Notes: generated from the letters alone by a model not told the origin. Shown: positions 50,206 through 59,445, counted from the stretch's first letter. The stretch is 64,000 bases of DNA from Castellaniella sp049651205 (GCF_049651205.1 NZ_JBASBR010000014.1:1-64000); one strand, 5' to 3'. Numbers and translations are program-made.

Positions 50206-51131
50206 TTCGCCTCAGGGTTGATCTTGTCGTTGGGCTGGGCAAACAAACGCTTCATGGCATCCGACATCGGGAAATCCAGGTTGACCTGCTTGGGCGGGAT
50301 TGGGGTCATGAACCACTTTTTATAGATCTCCGCACCCTGGCCCGAGGTTTCAACCTTGGCAATGGTCTGATCCACCAGCTGCTTCATTTGCGTATCACCC
50401 TTGCGAACCATGCAACCGTAGGCTTCATAAGACTGCGGTGTGCCGGTGATGACGTAGTCTTGCGGGTTACGCGTTTTGGCGCGTTCTCCGGCCAGCAGCG
50501 CATCATCCATCATCATCGCCTTGGCCCGCCCGGTGGACAGCGTCAGGAAAGACTCGGAGTGGTCTTTGGCACTGATGATCCGCATGTCCATTTTTTCATC
50601 CACATTCAGCTTGCGCAAAATGATTTCGGATGTCGTGCCAGCGCCCACCACCACGGTTTGGCCCTTGAGGTCGCTGAAGTCTTTGATGCCGGAGTCTTTC
50701 TTGGCCAGCAGACGGGTACCGATGATGAACAGGCTGTTGGAGAAAGCCACCTGCTTCTCGCGCGAGGCATTGTGCGTGGTGGTGGTGCACTCAAAATCGA
50801 TGGTGCCGTTTTGCAGGAGCGAGATCCGGTTTTGCGAGGTAATCGGCAACCAGCGCACATTAAGGTTGGGCAGGTTCAGGGTTGTGCGCAGGTTATCCAG
50901 CACATGTTTGGTGAAGTCGATGGAGTAACCGATGGGTTGCTTGGCATCGTCATAGTAAGAGAACGGGATCGAGGCTTCACGAAAGCCCACCACCACTGTT
51001 TCATCGTTCTTGATTTTTTCCAGCGTGCCGGTGAAATCGGCAGCCAGGGCCAAGCCGGGCAAGAACCCCGCGATCAGCGAGGCAGCCGCCGCCTGGCGGG
51101 CAACTTCCGTGAGTGAAAAAGTGCGTTTCAT
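50202..51131 (-). CDS. gltI: Glutamate/aspartate ABC transporter substrate-binding protein (GltI-like)
   Basis: A 309-residue periplasmic protein of the type 3 solute-binding family. A signal peptide (about 1-31) precedes GTLEKIKNDETVVVGFREASIPFSYYDDAKQPIGYSIDF and the later TTTHNASREKQVAFS. This sequence style is that of GltI/DEBP, which binds glutamate and aspartate. It is the first gene of the operon. Confidence 0.92.
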   Translation of the reverse strand: MKRTFSLTEVARQAAAASLIAGFLPGLALAADFTGTLEKIKNDETVVVGFREASIPFSYYDDAKQPIGYSIDFTKHVLDNLRTTLNLPNLNVRWLPITSQNRISLLQNGTIDFECTTTTHNASREKQVAFSNSLFIIGTRLLAKKDSGIKDFSDLKGQTVVVGAGTTSEIILRKLNVDEKMDMRIISAKDHSESFLTLSTGRAKAMMMDDALLAGERAKTRNPQDYVITGTPQSYEAYGCMVRKGDTQMKQLVDQTIAKVETSGQGAEIYKKWFMTPIPPKQVNLDFPMSDAMKRLFAQPNDKINPEAK

Positions 51132-51171
51132 GGTGTGTCTCCTGGTGTTGTGTTATTGGGCGTGTTGGGGA

Positions 51172-52461
51172 TTAATCGGCATCAAGCAGCGCACTCACGT
51201 CGATGAGATACATCTGGCGTTGATGTTCATGCACAGAATCAATACAAACCTGCCGCCCGTCGCGGCTCCACCGCGGGTGCAGGTCGCAGCGGTTTTCCTT
51301 GCGCAAATCGGGGTCTGTATAAAAACTGCCCAAATCATGACGCACCTGCTTGTCGCAGTCGTACAAAATCAGGATACGTTCGTTGGTGTCGGGATCCGGA
51401 TAGGTATCGGTCAGCAGCCAGCGGGGGTTTACCGGTGAGAACGTCATGTGGCCGTTTTCGGTGAGGATGCCCTTGCCGATGATCTCTACGCGGCCCTGGT
51501 CGGCATCCTCGTAGAGATGATAATGAATGCTGCCATTGTGGGGTGCCCAGACAATGATGTGGTGGTCATCCCGCCACAAGGGGTGCGAGATCTGGTATTC
51601 CGACTTTTCGTAATCGTAGGTACCCACCGCATTGGGGTCAAAATCATCGGCCAGTTGCGGCAAGGGATGATCCGAACACTCCAGCAACCGCATATTGCCG
51701 CCATCCGGATCCATCGTGATCAGGCGGTGCAAGAAGCAGGTTTCGTCCTCGACACGTTCTGTCCAGCGGTGCAGAAAGAGAATCCGCGACGAGGCCGGAT
51801 TGATCTCGATGTGGCTCACCCAATGCAGGGCTTTGTCCATTGACGGGCGATGATGAAAACGGCGCAAATCGGCATAACTGACCAGCAAGGTGGTTTCGCC
51901 GCTGGCCAGGTCAATCGAATGGATACCGTCGTCTTCCGGATACAGCGGCAAATCTTGACGCCGGCCAGCGGGCTCGCTGTAGCCGATAGTTTCGTGGGTG
52001 ACATACAGGCGGCTGTAATCCACACTCAGCGCATAGCGGCTATTGGGCGCAGCCACGTAAATCGGGCAATCCAGGTAACGGGTGTAGCCGGTTTCAATAT
52101 GGTGGATAGCCGAGCCAAAGCCTGGATACGGGCCCTGGGCAGACGCCCGGCGCACGTTGTAGATCATCTGCAAGCCATCGGCACCGTCCAGCCACTGCAG
52201 CTGGCAACCCATCTGCCAGTTCCAGGCCGTGGTCTGGCCACAGACATGGTAGCGATCCTGATCCGCGGTATCAAAATAGCCCACCTCGGCCTGCAGATCC
52301 GGCGTGAGATCCGCCGTCATCATTTCCACCTGGTTGGCCAACACAAGACGGTCCGCCTTATCCCACACCGTTTTGTCGTAATAGCCAAAAAAATGATGCA
52401 GGGATCCGTCGCCAAGGCGGCGAACAGAGCAGAAGTGCGCAGAAGAAGATTGGAACGTCAT
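51172..52461 (-). CDS. Beta-propeller protein of unknown function
   Basis: A 429-residue protein without signal peptide or membrane segment. Repeating blade-like elements (for example LHPRWSRDGRQVCIDSVHEHQRQMYLIDVS at the C terminus and ISHIEINPASSRILFLHRW in the middle) suggest a TolB- or oligogalacturonate-lyase-like propeller. It is unusually rich in His, Trp and Tyr. The N terminus has FFGYYDKTVWD. I start at the ATG at 52461, close to the first conserved-looking residues; an upstream ATG at 52542 would add 27 less plausible residues. It follows gltI by about 40 bp in reverse order, so it lies upstream of the glutamate operon, and is divergent from a LysR gene. Confidence 0.7.
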   Translation of the reverse strand: MTFQSSSAHFCSVRRLGDGSLHHFFGYYDKTVWDKADRLVLANQVEMMTADLTPDLQAEVGYFDTADQDRYHVCGQTTAWNWQMGCQLQWLDGADGLQMIYNVRRASAQGPYPGFGSAIHHIETGYTRYLDCPIYVAAPNSRYALSVDYSRLYVTHETIGYSEPAGRRQDLPLYPEDDGIHSIDLASGETTLLVSYADLRRFHHRPSMDKALHWVSHIEINPASSRILFLHRWTERVEDETCFLHRLITMDPDGGNMRLLECSDHPLPQLADDFDPNAVGTYDYEKSEYQISHPLWRDDHHIIVWAPHNGSIHYHLYEDADQGRVEIIGKGILTENGHMTFSPVNPRWLLTDTYPDPDTNERILILYDCDKQVRHDLGSFYTDPDLRKENRCDLHPRWSRDGRQVCIDSVHEHQRQMYLIDVSALLDAD

Positions 52462-52607
52462 GTCGGCGGGATCGTCAGAAAAAGAGGAAGCGTGAGGCCT
52501 TAAGCAACACGGATTCAAACGATTATAGGGATCGACATCCATCCGGGATAATTCTATTTTTCGCCTATACTATTCAATATTGATATACATAATCCGAGTC
52601 CTTTCCT

Positions 52608-53573
52608 ATGGCTAGATCTCTGAATTTCCAGCAGATTCAGGCTTTCAAGGCGGTGATGGAAACCGGCACCACCACGCGAGCCGCGCAGGTGCTGAACACC
52701 ACGCAACCGTCCATCAGCCGCCGCCTGTCCGAGTTGCGCCTGGCCACCGGCCTGGAGCTGTTCGATATCTATAACGGGCGGCTGCGGCCCACCCGCGAAA
52801 GCCGTCAGCTGTATGAGTCTGTCCGGCGTCACTTCGAAGGCCTGGAAAAAATCGAAACCGCGGTACACGTGCTGCGCAAATCAGGCACCGGCGTCTTGCG
52901 TATTGGCAGCACCCCCACCCTGGCCGCGGGCCTGCTGCCTGACGTCATGGCTGAATTCACCCGGCAAAACCCCGAGGTCTACATCAGCCTGCAAACATTC
53001 GGCACGGCGCAGTTGCGCGACTACCTCAGCCAGGGCCTGATCGATTTCGTGCTCACTACCGGGCATATCGAAAACGCCGAGGTATCTTCCACCCGCCTGC
53101 TCAGCACCCAGGCCGTGTGCGTGCTGCCTTCGGGGCATCCTCTGGCCAAACAGCGCAGCCTCAGCCTCGAGCACCTGCAAGCACACCGCCTGGTGCTGCT
53201 GGACGATAACGATGACATCATGGTGGCCATGCGTGCGCGGCTACGCACAGGCAAGCAGCAAGAAGACACCTTGGTTGAAACCAACTCTTCACTCACCATC
53301 TGTGCCCTGGTGGCCGCCGGCGTAGGGGTGGGCGTGGTGAACCCCTTTGTGGCCAATACCTTCGCCGGGCAACTGGCCGTGCGAGAACTGCGCCCCGCCA
53401 TTCCGGTGGATGTCACATTGGTGCGCTCGGTGGCGCTGGCGCCTTCAATGCTGGCCAACCGGTTTGTCGAGCTCCTGACCCGGCAAACCCTGCCCGACCC
53501 CGTCAACAGCAATCGCGCCGCCGACCAGCAATCCTCTACAATGCACCCACCATCCACACCCACCACACCATGA
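52608..53573 (+). CDS. LysR-type transcriptional regulator
   Basis: A 321-residue LysR protein: helix-turn-helix at about 5-62 (LNFQQIQAFKAVMETGTTTRAAQVLNTTQPSISRRLSELR) and an effector domain at about 95-300. By divergent position it probably controls the beta-propeller gene and perhaps the glutamate-type importer behind it. Its 3' end overlaps dgkA by 4 bp (ATGA). Confidence 0.92.
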   Translation: MARSLNFQQIQAFKAVMETGTTTRAAQVLNTTQPSISRRLSELRLATGLELFDIYNGRLRPTRESRQLYESVRRHFEGLEKIETAVHVLRKSGTGVLRIGSTPTLAAGLLPDVMAEFTRQNPEVYISLQTFGTAQLRDYLSQGLIDFVLTTGHIENAEVSSTRLLSTQAVCVLPSGHPLAKQRSLSLEHLQAHRLVLLDDNDDIMVAMRARLRTGKQQEDTLVETNSSLTICALVAAGVGVGVVNPFVANTFAGQLAVRELRPAIPVDVTLVRSVALAPSMLANRFVELLTRQTLPDPVNSNRAADQQSSTMHPPSTPTTP

Positions 53574-53959
53574 CCTCACCTTCTCCCTACAAAAGCACGG
53601 GCGGGCTGCAGCGCATTGTGCGGGCGTTTCGGTATTCCATGCAGGGCCTGGGGGCCGCCTGGCGCCACGAGGCCGCGTTTCGGCAGGAAGCCGTACTGGC
53701 AGCCATATTGATCCCGCTGGGCCTGTGGTGGGGCCATACGCCCCTCGAGCGCCTGCTGCTGACAGGCATGATAGTGGGCGTACTGATCATCGAGCTGCTG
53801 AACTCGGCCATCGAAGCCCTGGCCGATGCCATCAGCACTGATCACCATCCCTTGCTTGGCCGCGCCAAAGACATTGGCAGTGCAGCGGTACTGCTGATGC
53901 TGCTGCTTACTGCCGCCACCTGGGCCTGCGTACTGATCCCACGCTGGGTATCCACCTAG
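53570..53959 (+). CDS. dgkA: Diacylglycerol kinase DgkA
   Basis: A small inner-membrane kinase that phosphorylates diacylglycerol to recycle it into phospholipid synthesis. The 129-residue protein has three helices and the DgkA signature IIELLNSAIEALADAIS at about 73-89 plus the amphipathic N terminus RIVRAFRYSMQGL. It is coupled to the upstream LysR gene by an ATGA overlap. Confidence 0.95.
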   Translation: MTSPSPYKSTGGLQRIVRAFRYSMQGLGAAWRHEAAFRQEAVLAAILIPLGLWWGHTPLERLLLTGMIVGVLIIELLNSAIEALADAISTDHHPLLGRAKDIGSAAVLLMLLLTAATWACVLIPRWVST

Positions 53960-53979
53960 CTTCCTGACTTCTCAAAACC

Positions 53980-54801
53980 ATGACCCTACCCTTTACTGAA
54001 AAGCTGGCCCGCGCCTGGCACTACCAGGATTCTCAACTAATGGTGGGGCTGGATCCCGACCTGCGCCGGTTTCCCGCCGATCTGGCCAACCGCCCGGATG
54101 GCGTGCTGATGTTTTGCAAGGGGATTGTCGATGCCACGGCGCCCTTTGTGTGCGGCTTCAAGCCACAGATCGCTTATTTTGCAGCCCTAAGGGCCGAAGA
54201 CCAGTTGCAAGACCTGTGCGACTACATCCGCACGCAGTACCCCGACCGGGTGCTGGTGCTGGATGCCAAGCGTGGCGATATCGGCAGCACGGCCACCCAA
54301 TACGCCCGCGAGGCCTTCGAGCGCTATCAGGCCGATGCCGTTACCGTCAATCCATACATGGGACGCGACTCCGTCCAGCCGTACATTGATTACGGCGACC
54401 GCGGAGTCATCATTTTGTGCCGCACATCCAACCCGGGCGGGGCCGATTTGCAGGATATGCGCCTGTCCAACGGCACGCCGCTGTATCTGCACGTGGCCGA
54501 CCAAGTCGCGCGGTTCTGGAACACCCAGGGCCAATGCGCGCTGGTGGTGGGCGCCACGTTTCCGGATGAAATCGCCCAGGTACGCCGCCGGGTGGGCGAC
54601 ATGCCGCTGCTGATCCCGGGCATCGGCGCCCAGGGGGGCGACATTCCGGCCACCGTACGTGCCGGGCGCACTGCCCAGGGCACGGGGATGATGATCAACT
54701 CGTCGCGCGCCATTTTGTATGCACGCAACGACGAGCAATGGGCACAAGCTGCCGGCCAGGCAGCACAGTCCACGCGCGATGCGATCCGCCAGGCCCTCTG
54801 A
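53980..54801 (+). CDS. pyrF: Orotidine 5'-phosphate decarboxylase (PyrF, subfamily 2)
   Basis: Catalyses the last step of UMP synthesis. The 273-residue length and motifs MVGLDPDLRRFP, FVCGFKPQIAYFAALRAED, the catalytic VLDAKRGDIGSTATQYA (about 88-104) and VTVNPYMGRDSVQPY fit the longer (subfamily 2) enzymes. It follows dgkA by 20 bp. Confidence 0.97.
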   Translation: MTLPFTEKLARAWHYQDSQLMVGLDPDLRRFPADLANRPDGVLMFCKGIVDATAPFVCGFKPQIAYFAALRAEDQLQDLCDYIRTQYPDRVLVLDAKRGDIGSTATQYAREAFERYQADAVTVNPYMGRDSVQPYIDYGDRGVIILCRTSNPGGADLQDMRLSNGTPLYLHVADQVARFWNTQGQCALVVGATFPDEIAQVRRRVGDMPLLIPGIGAQGGDIPATVRAGRTAQGTGMMINSSRAILYARNDEQWAQAAGQAAQSTRDAIRQAL

Positions 54802-54901
54802 GAACTGTTGCAAGAAAACAAAAGATTATGCGGAAAACGCATAGTTACGACTATCTACTTCTAACCACCACATAAGTCTCATTAAGATGCTCGGAAAATA
54901 C

Positions 54902-54924
54902 TACTGAAATTATTTGTTTCAGTA
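54902..54924. repeat. Perfect palindrome upstream of the diguanylate cyclase gene
   Basis: TACTGAAA and TTTCAGTA (54902-54909 and 54917-54924) flank a 7-bp AT spacer, 13 bp before the start codon. The place and symmetry suggest a repressor operator or a small hairpin in the leader. A second short hairpin, ATGCG/CGCAT, lies at 54828-54842 after pyrF. Confidence 0.5.
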
Positions 54925-54937
54925 AAATCGACCGATC

Positions 54938-56404
54938 ATGTCAGGCATCTTCTCCCGTGGCCAGTTTGGTACGCGACAACTGCTGCGGGTCGTTCCGATT
55001 GCGGTTATCGCATATTTACTGATCGACATCAGTCTTATGCTCCAGCCCACGTTCGGGCCGGTGGGCTTCTGGCCGGCCACCGCGCTGCTGGCCGGGATGC
55101 TGCTATGTCTGCCCCGAAAATGCCAATGTCTGGCCTGGCTGATGCTGGTGCCGAGTGTGCTGCTGGCCTACGGATTCTGGTATCACAACGCCGCCACAGC
55201 CATGGCCAACACGGCAGTGGATCTCAGCGGGGTGTTCGTGGTCTGGTTCTTGCTGGCCCGTGTCTGGCAACTGGAGCATCTGCGTACACACAAGGCCATC
55301 ACCAAGATTCTGGTGGCCAGCCTGGCGGCCTCGGCAAGTACCGCCCTGGCAGGCCTGCTGATACACATCTGGCCACACGCGCCCCTGCGCACCGCCACCG
55401 AGGTACTGCTGCGCCAGTGGCTGGGTTACAGCACGCTGCTACCCGTATGCCTGCTGTGGTTTACCGCCCTGCGCAAGTACATACAACACGACAGGCGCCA
55501 TCCTCATACGCATCCCATCAAAGACGCTCAGTTTGTGCGCACGCCCTGGCCCATCCTGTTGCTGGTATTGGCCGAGACCCTGGCCATCGGGCTGGGCGGC
55601 CCAGGTGCGATTGCGTTTCCCATCCCTGCGCTGCTGCTCTGTGCATACGCCTACCAGCAACGCACCACGGCCTGGCTGACCCTCGTGGCCGCCATGGGTG
55701 TGATGGCGGCGGATTCTCAAGAGTGGGGCCTGATATTGTCCAACCAGGGTTCGATCCTGGATCAGATCTCCTTGCAGATCGGCCTGCAGCTGATGGTGGC
55801 CACGCCGCTACTGGCGTCAGGCTCGCTGGCAGCCCGCAACGATCTGGTGCTGGCGCTTAACCAGGCGCTGGATCACGACGACCTTACCCATGCCCTGGCG
55901 CGCCAGGCGTTTATCCGCGGGGCCACCGAATACCTGCATCAATCACCCGCAGCCCCCCGTGGCAACGGCGTGGTGATGATGGATATTGATCATTTCAAAA
56001 CCCTGAACGACAGCCACGGCCACGCAGCGGGCGACAAAATATTGAGAGAATTTGCACGGGCGGTGCACGACGCCATCCGCCCGGATGATCTGTTTGGACG
56101 CCTGGGCGGGGAAGAATTCGGGCTGATCCTGCCCGACACACCACCCGAAGACTGCCTGCAGGTGGCCGAACGCCTGCGCCACCGTATCGAAAGCATTCGT
56201 CTGTATCACAACAGCGACGAGCCGCTGCAAATTACCGTGAGTGTCGGGGTGGTGCATGATCGCCAGATGCCCGAAGCCAGCTTCAGCGCCTTGTTAGCTA
56301 CCGCCGATCAGGCCATGTATCTTGCCAAGCGAAATGGCCGCAATCAAGTCAAGCACCTGACCCCCGGCCAGATGCGTGACCTCAGCCCGGCACCCACGCT
56401 ATAA
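54938..56404 (+). CDS. Membrane diguanylate cyclase (MASE1-like sensor, GGDEF)
   Basis: A 488-residue inner-membrane protein predicted to make cyclic di-GMP. An N-terminal MASE1-like region (about 15-295) has around eight helices. The C-terminal GGDEF domain (about 305-475) has the active site GGEEF at 390-394. An inhibitory I-site R-x-x-D (R381 to D384) lies exactly five residues before it, so product feedback is likely. Together with the EAL protein near 25 kb it makes the window's c-di-GMP pair, but they are not genetically linked. Confidence 0.92.
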   Translation: MSGIFSRGQFGTRQLLRVVPIAVIAYLLIDISLMLQPTFGPVGFWPATALLAGMLLCLPRKCQCLAWLMLVPSVLLAYGFWYHNAATAMANTAVDLSGVFVVWFLLARVWQLEHLRTHKAITKILVASLAASASTALAGLLIHIWPHAPLRTATEVLLRQWLGYSTLLPVCLLWFTALRKYIQHDRRHPHTHPIKDAQFVRTPWPILLLVLAETLAIGLGGPGAIAFPIPALLLCAYAYQQRTTAWLTLVAAMGVMAADSQEWGLILSNQGSILDQISLQIGLQLMVATPLLASGSLAARNDLVLALNQALDHDDLTHALARQAFIRGATEYLHQSPAAPRGNGVVMMDIDHFKTLNDSHGHAAGDKILREFARAVHDAIRPDDLFGRLGGEEFGLILPDTPPEDCLQVAERLRHRIESIRLYHNSDEPLQITVSVGVVHDRQMPEASFSALLATADQAMYLAKRNGRNQVKHLTPGQMRDLSPAPTL

Positions 56405-56407
56405 ATT

Positions 56408-56911
56408 TTATTTTTGGCGCATGTCTTCTAGTGCCCACTGCAGGGCAAAGCGCACAGAGGCCATGCGCACGGCCTCGCGGTCGCCCTCAAAGACACGGGT
56501 GATGGCCCGGGTGGTAATGCCTGCTGCTGCGCGTCGCGCAATGCCAAAACACACCATGCCCACCGGCTTGCCGGGGGTGCCACCATCGGGGCCGGCAATG
56601 CCGGTGGTAGACAAGGCCAGGTGCGCAGCACCCACCACCGCCAGCACGCCACCCGCCATTTCCATGGCGGTTTGTTCGCTGACGGCGCCATGGTGCTTGA
56701 GGGTATCGGCCGACACCTGCAACTGCTGCACCTTGGCCGCATTGCTGTAGGTGACAAAGCCCTGGTTAAACCACTGGCTGGCCCCCGGGCACGCTGTGAT
56801 GGCACCCGCCAGCAAACCGCCAGTGCAGGATTCGGCTGTGGCGCACCACTGGCCGGATGCCCGCAGTGCAGCGCCAAACTCGCCCGCCAGGGCCCGTAGA
56901 TCACGATCCAT
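56408..56911 (-). CDS. pncC: Nicotinamide-nucleotide amidohydrolase PncC (CinA C-terminal type)
   Basis: Hydrolyses NMN to nicotinate mononucleotide in the pyridine nucleotide cycle. The 167-residue single-domain protein shows ATAESCTGGLLAGAITACPGAS and LALSTTGIAGPDGGTPGKPVG, the CinA C-terminal core. The ATG at 56911 overlaps the pgpA stop (TGATG); a GTG one codon upstream is the alternative start. Confidence 0.93.
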   Translation of the reverse strand: MDRDLRALAGEFGAALRASGQWCATAESCTGGLLAGAITACPGASQWFNQGFVTYSNAAKVQQLQVSADTLKHHGAVSEQTAMEMAGGVLAVVGAAHLALSTTGIAGPDGGTPGKPVGMVCFGIARRAAAGITTRAITRVFEGDREAVRMASVRFALQWALEDMRQK

Positions 56912-57435
56912 CACAACACCCCCACGCGCAGCAGTATCGCCACCACCAGTAAAGTATAAAAGGCGGCAAAGATATCGTCGATCATCACGCCAAAGCCGTT
57001 TTTGCAGCGGCGATCCAGCACACTGACAGGCGGTGGCTTGAGGATGTCAAACACCCGAAACACCGCCACCCCCACCAGTTGCGACAAAAACCCGGTGGGG
57101 ATCAGCCACAACACCAGCCAGATGGCGACGATTTCATCCCAATTGATGCCGCCGTGGTCGGCCACACCCAGTTGCTGATTGCAGCGTTGCGCTGCCCAGC
57201 AACCCAGCCCAAACGACAGCAGCAGCACCACCGCCACCACGCCATCCGGCAAGCCTTGCAGCAACACCACCCACAGCAGCCAGCCCAGCAACGTGCCCCA
57301 GGTACCGGGGCCCGGGTGGATCAGACCAGAGCCGAAACCAAACGCCAGGATGCGCTCGGGGCGTCCGAATACCCAGGCAGCGCTGGGGCGCAAGGATGGC
57401 TGCTTGTCTGCAGACGAGGCCTGTGGCTCAGCCAT
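56911..57435 (-). CDS. pgpA: Phosphatidylglycerophosphatase A (PgpA)
   Basis: Inner-membrane phosphatase that makes phosphatidylglycerol, the lipid substrate of Lgt. The 174-residue protein has about four helices, GSGLIHPGPGTWGTLLG (about 35-51), FRVFDILKPPPV (about 126-137) and GVMIDDIFAAFY (about 150-161), all PgpA landmarks. The start overlaps thiL by 8 bp; the longer frame upstream is a shadow of thiL. Confidence 0.94.
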   Translation of the reverse strand: MAEPQASSADKQPSLRPSAAWVFGRPERILAFGFGSGLIHPGPGTWGTLLGWLLWVVLLQGLPDGVVAVVLLLSFGLGCWAAQRCNQQLGVADHGGINWDEIVAIWLVLWLIPTGFLSQLVGVAVFRVFDILKPPPVSVLDRRCKNGFGVMIDDIFAAFYTLLVVAILLRVGVL

Positions 57436-58411
57436 GATCCGGATTGCCGGAGAAGTGATCGAAGCCGCGCCGGGTAACCGGAATCTCCTGGCCCCCGGTA
57501 TCCAGCACACGCAGGCCCTGGCCACGACGCACCACACCCACCCGCGATAAAGGCAGATCCAGCTGGCGCGACAGAATCTCGATTTGCTCGCGGCGACGCG
57601 TGTGCGCGGTAAAGCATAGCTCGTAGGCATCGCCTCCCGCCAGCAGTGCATCCTCGCGGATTTTGGGGGGCAAACCCTGCAACACGGGGTTGGGCGGCAG
57701 GGTATCCAGCCAGACATCGGCCGCACACTGGCTGGCCTTGAGAATATGGCCCAGATCCTGCAACAGGCCGTCTGAAATATCGATGGCGGCATGGGCCACA
57801 CCCGCCAGATACCGCCCCAGCTCCAGGCGCGGCGTTGGGCGCTGCAAAAACGGCAACGCCGCCTTGAGGCGGGCGTCGTCTGCCGGCAACCGGCCCTGTG
57901 CCAGGCGTAGGGCAATATCAGCGGCACCCAGTGTGCCCGACACCCAGATATCATCGCCCACACGGGCAGCATCCCGACGCAAGGCCTGGTGGCGGCGCAC
58001 CTGCCCCATCACCGTGATGCACAACACCACGCCAGTGGCCCCGCCAGTGGTATCACCGCCCACCAGTGGACACTGGGCCTCTTTGGCAAGCGCGTGAAAG
58101 CCTTCGGAGAAGCCCTGCAGCCAGGCTTCGTCTACCCGCGGCAAAGACAGCGCCAGCGTGCAGGCCAGCGGGCGCGCACCCATGGCGGCAAGGTCGGACA
58201 AATTGACAGCCAGGGCCTTGTGCCCCAGTTGCCGGGGGTCGGCGTCTGGAAAAAAATGACGGCCTTCGACCAGCATATCGGTGCTGACGGCCAGCTCGCA
58301 GCCCTGAGCGGGCGAGAGCAGCGCACAATCGTCACCCACCCCCAGCATGCCGCTGGGCGCCGGGCGCCGAAAGTAGCGCTCGATGAGACTGAATTCGCCT
58401 GAAGCCGTCAT
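57428..58411 (-). CDS. thiL: Thiamine-monophosphate kinase ThiL
   Basis: Phosphorylates thiamine monophosphate to the active cofactor. The 327-residue protein of the PurM/ThiL fold contains GVGDDCALLSP (about 23), STDMLVEGRHFF, NLSDLAAMGA, GDTTGG and DISDGLLQDLGHI (about 217). The ATG at 58411 is chosen because the family begins with a short E-F-xLIERYF segment just behind it. Confidence 0.95.
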   Translation of the reverse strand: MTASGEFSLIERYFRRPAPSGMLGVGDDCALLSPAQGCELAVSTDMLVEGRHFFPDADPRQLGHKALAVNLSDLAAMGARPLACTLALSLPRVDEAWLQGFSEGFHALAKEAQCPLVGGDTTGGATGVVLCITVMGQVRRHQALRRDAARVGDDIWVSGTLGAADIALRLAQGRLPADDARLKAALPFLQRPTPRLELGRYLAGVAHAAIDISDGLLQDLGHILKASQCAADVWLDTLPPNPVLQGLPPKIREDALLAGGDAYELCFTAHTRRREQIEILSRQLDLPLSRVGVVRRGQGLRVLDTGGQEIPVTRRGFDHFSGNPDHG

Positions 58412-58424
58412 GGCATCACGCACC

Positions 58425-58907
58425 CTAGTGGCGCGGCGCAGACTGGATTTCGGTGCTGCGCACTTGGGCGGCCAGCTTATCCAGCACCCCGTTGACAAAG
58501 CGATAGCCATCCGTGCCGCCAAAGGACTTGGCCAGCTCGACGGCCTCGTTGATGGCCACGCGGTAGGGAACCTCGAGGTGATGAATGAGCTCGAAGCTGC
58601 CAATCAGCAGCACGGCGTGCTCGATGGGCGAGAGTTCTTCGAGGGGGCGATCAATGTAGGGGACAAACTGCTGGCGCAGGGCGTCGGCCTGGGTGGCCGC
58701 GCCTTGCAGCAAGGTTTGATACCACTGCGTATCAGCCTGGGCGAAGTCTTCGCCATCACGCACATGGGCGTCGATGGCGCCGAGCTCGCCTAAATCCTGG
58801 CCGCCGCGCAGCAGCCACGCGTACACCCCCTGAAGGGCAAACTCGCGGGCCATGCGGCGGGCACTGCGGGCGCCCGAGCGCCCGTTGCGTGCCTTGGCAT
58901 CAGTCAT
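58425..58907 (-). CDS. nusB: Transcription antitermination factor NusB
   Basis: NusB joins NusE/S10 in the rRNA antitermination complex. The 160-residue all-helical protein shows ARRMAREFALQGVYAWL near the start, SPIEHAVLLIGSFELIHHLEVPYRVAINEAVELAKSFGG in the core and VNGVLDKLA at the end. Its ATG overlaps the ribH stop region by 8 bp, the usual ribH-nusB coupling. Confidence 0.96.
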   Translation of the reverse strand: MTDAKARNGRSGARSARRMAREFALQGVYAWLLRGGQDLGELGAIDAHVRDGEDFAQADTQWYQTLLQGAATQADALRQQFVPYIDRPLEELSPIEHAVLLIGSFELIHHLEVPYRVAINEAVELAKSFGGTDGYRFVNGVLDKLAAQVRSTEIQSAPRH

Positions 58908-59430
58908 CGACGTCCTCTTCGAAGTCGTCATCGTCGTCATCATCTTCTTCGTCGTCCTCGTCTTCGAGTTCGGGCTCGAGGGCGGACACCAGATTGGCCA
59001 TTTCGACAGCGGCACGGGCGCAATCGCGGCCTTTATCGGCGGCGCGCACATTGGCTTGCTCGTCGGTATCGGCGGTAAGCACGCCATTGGCCACCGGGAT
59101 ACCGGTTTCGAGGGCGATGCGGCTGATCGCCGAGGCAGACTCGTTGCTGACGATTTCGAAGTGATAGGTTTCACCACGGATCACGGCACCCAGGGCAATC
59201 AGGGCGTCGAACTCGAAGGTTTCGGCCATGGTAGCCAGGGTGACGCCAAGCTCGAGGGCACCGGGTACGGTAACCACCATGACGTCGCGCTCGTCTACAC
59301 CCAGGGCCGCGAGCTCGTCGAGGCAGGTTTGGAGTTCGGCTTCGCCAATGGGAGCATTGAAGCGGGAACGCACGATGCCGATGTGCAGGCCTTCGCCGTT
59401 AAGATCGGGGGTCATCACATAAGGGTTCAT
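58900..59430 (-). CDS. ribH: 6,7-dimethyl-8-ribityllumazine synthase (RibH) with acidic tail
   Basis: Condenses the butanone phosphate made by RibB with the pyrimidine intermediate in riboflavin synthesis. The core (about 15-150) has GIVRSRFNAPIGE, VPGALELGVTLATM, GAVIRGETYHFEIV with the catalytic His and PVANGVLTADTDEQA. After it comes an unusual tail of about 25 residues made almost only of Asp and Glu, extending the protein to 176 residues. nusB overlaps its 3' end. Confidence 0.95.
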   Translation of the reverse strand: MNPYVMTPDLNGEGLHIGIVRSRFNAPIGEAELQTCLDELAALGVDERDVMVVTVPGALELGVTLATMAETFEFDALIALGAVIRGETYHFEIVSNESASAISRIALETGIPVANGVLTADTDEQANVRAADKGRDCARAAVEMANLVSALEPELEDEDDEEDDDDDDDFEEDVDD

Positions 59431-59445
59431 AGTCGTGATTCCATG

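Noticed and set aside
55105..55860. 251-codon frame inside the diguanylate cyclase gene
   Set aside because: It is another frame of the same strand with Arg/Ala/Gly-rich sequence; the MASE1-GGDEF frame is fully supported.
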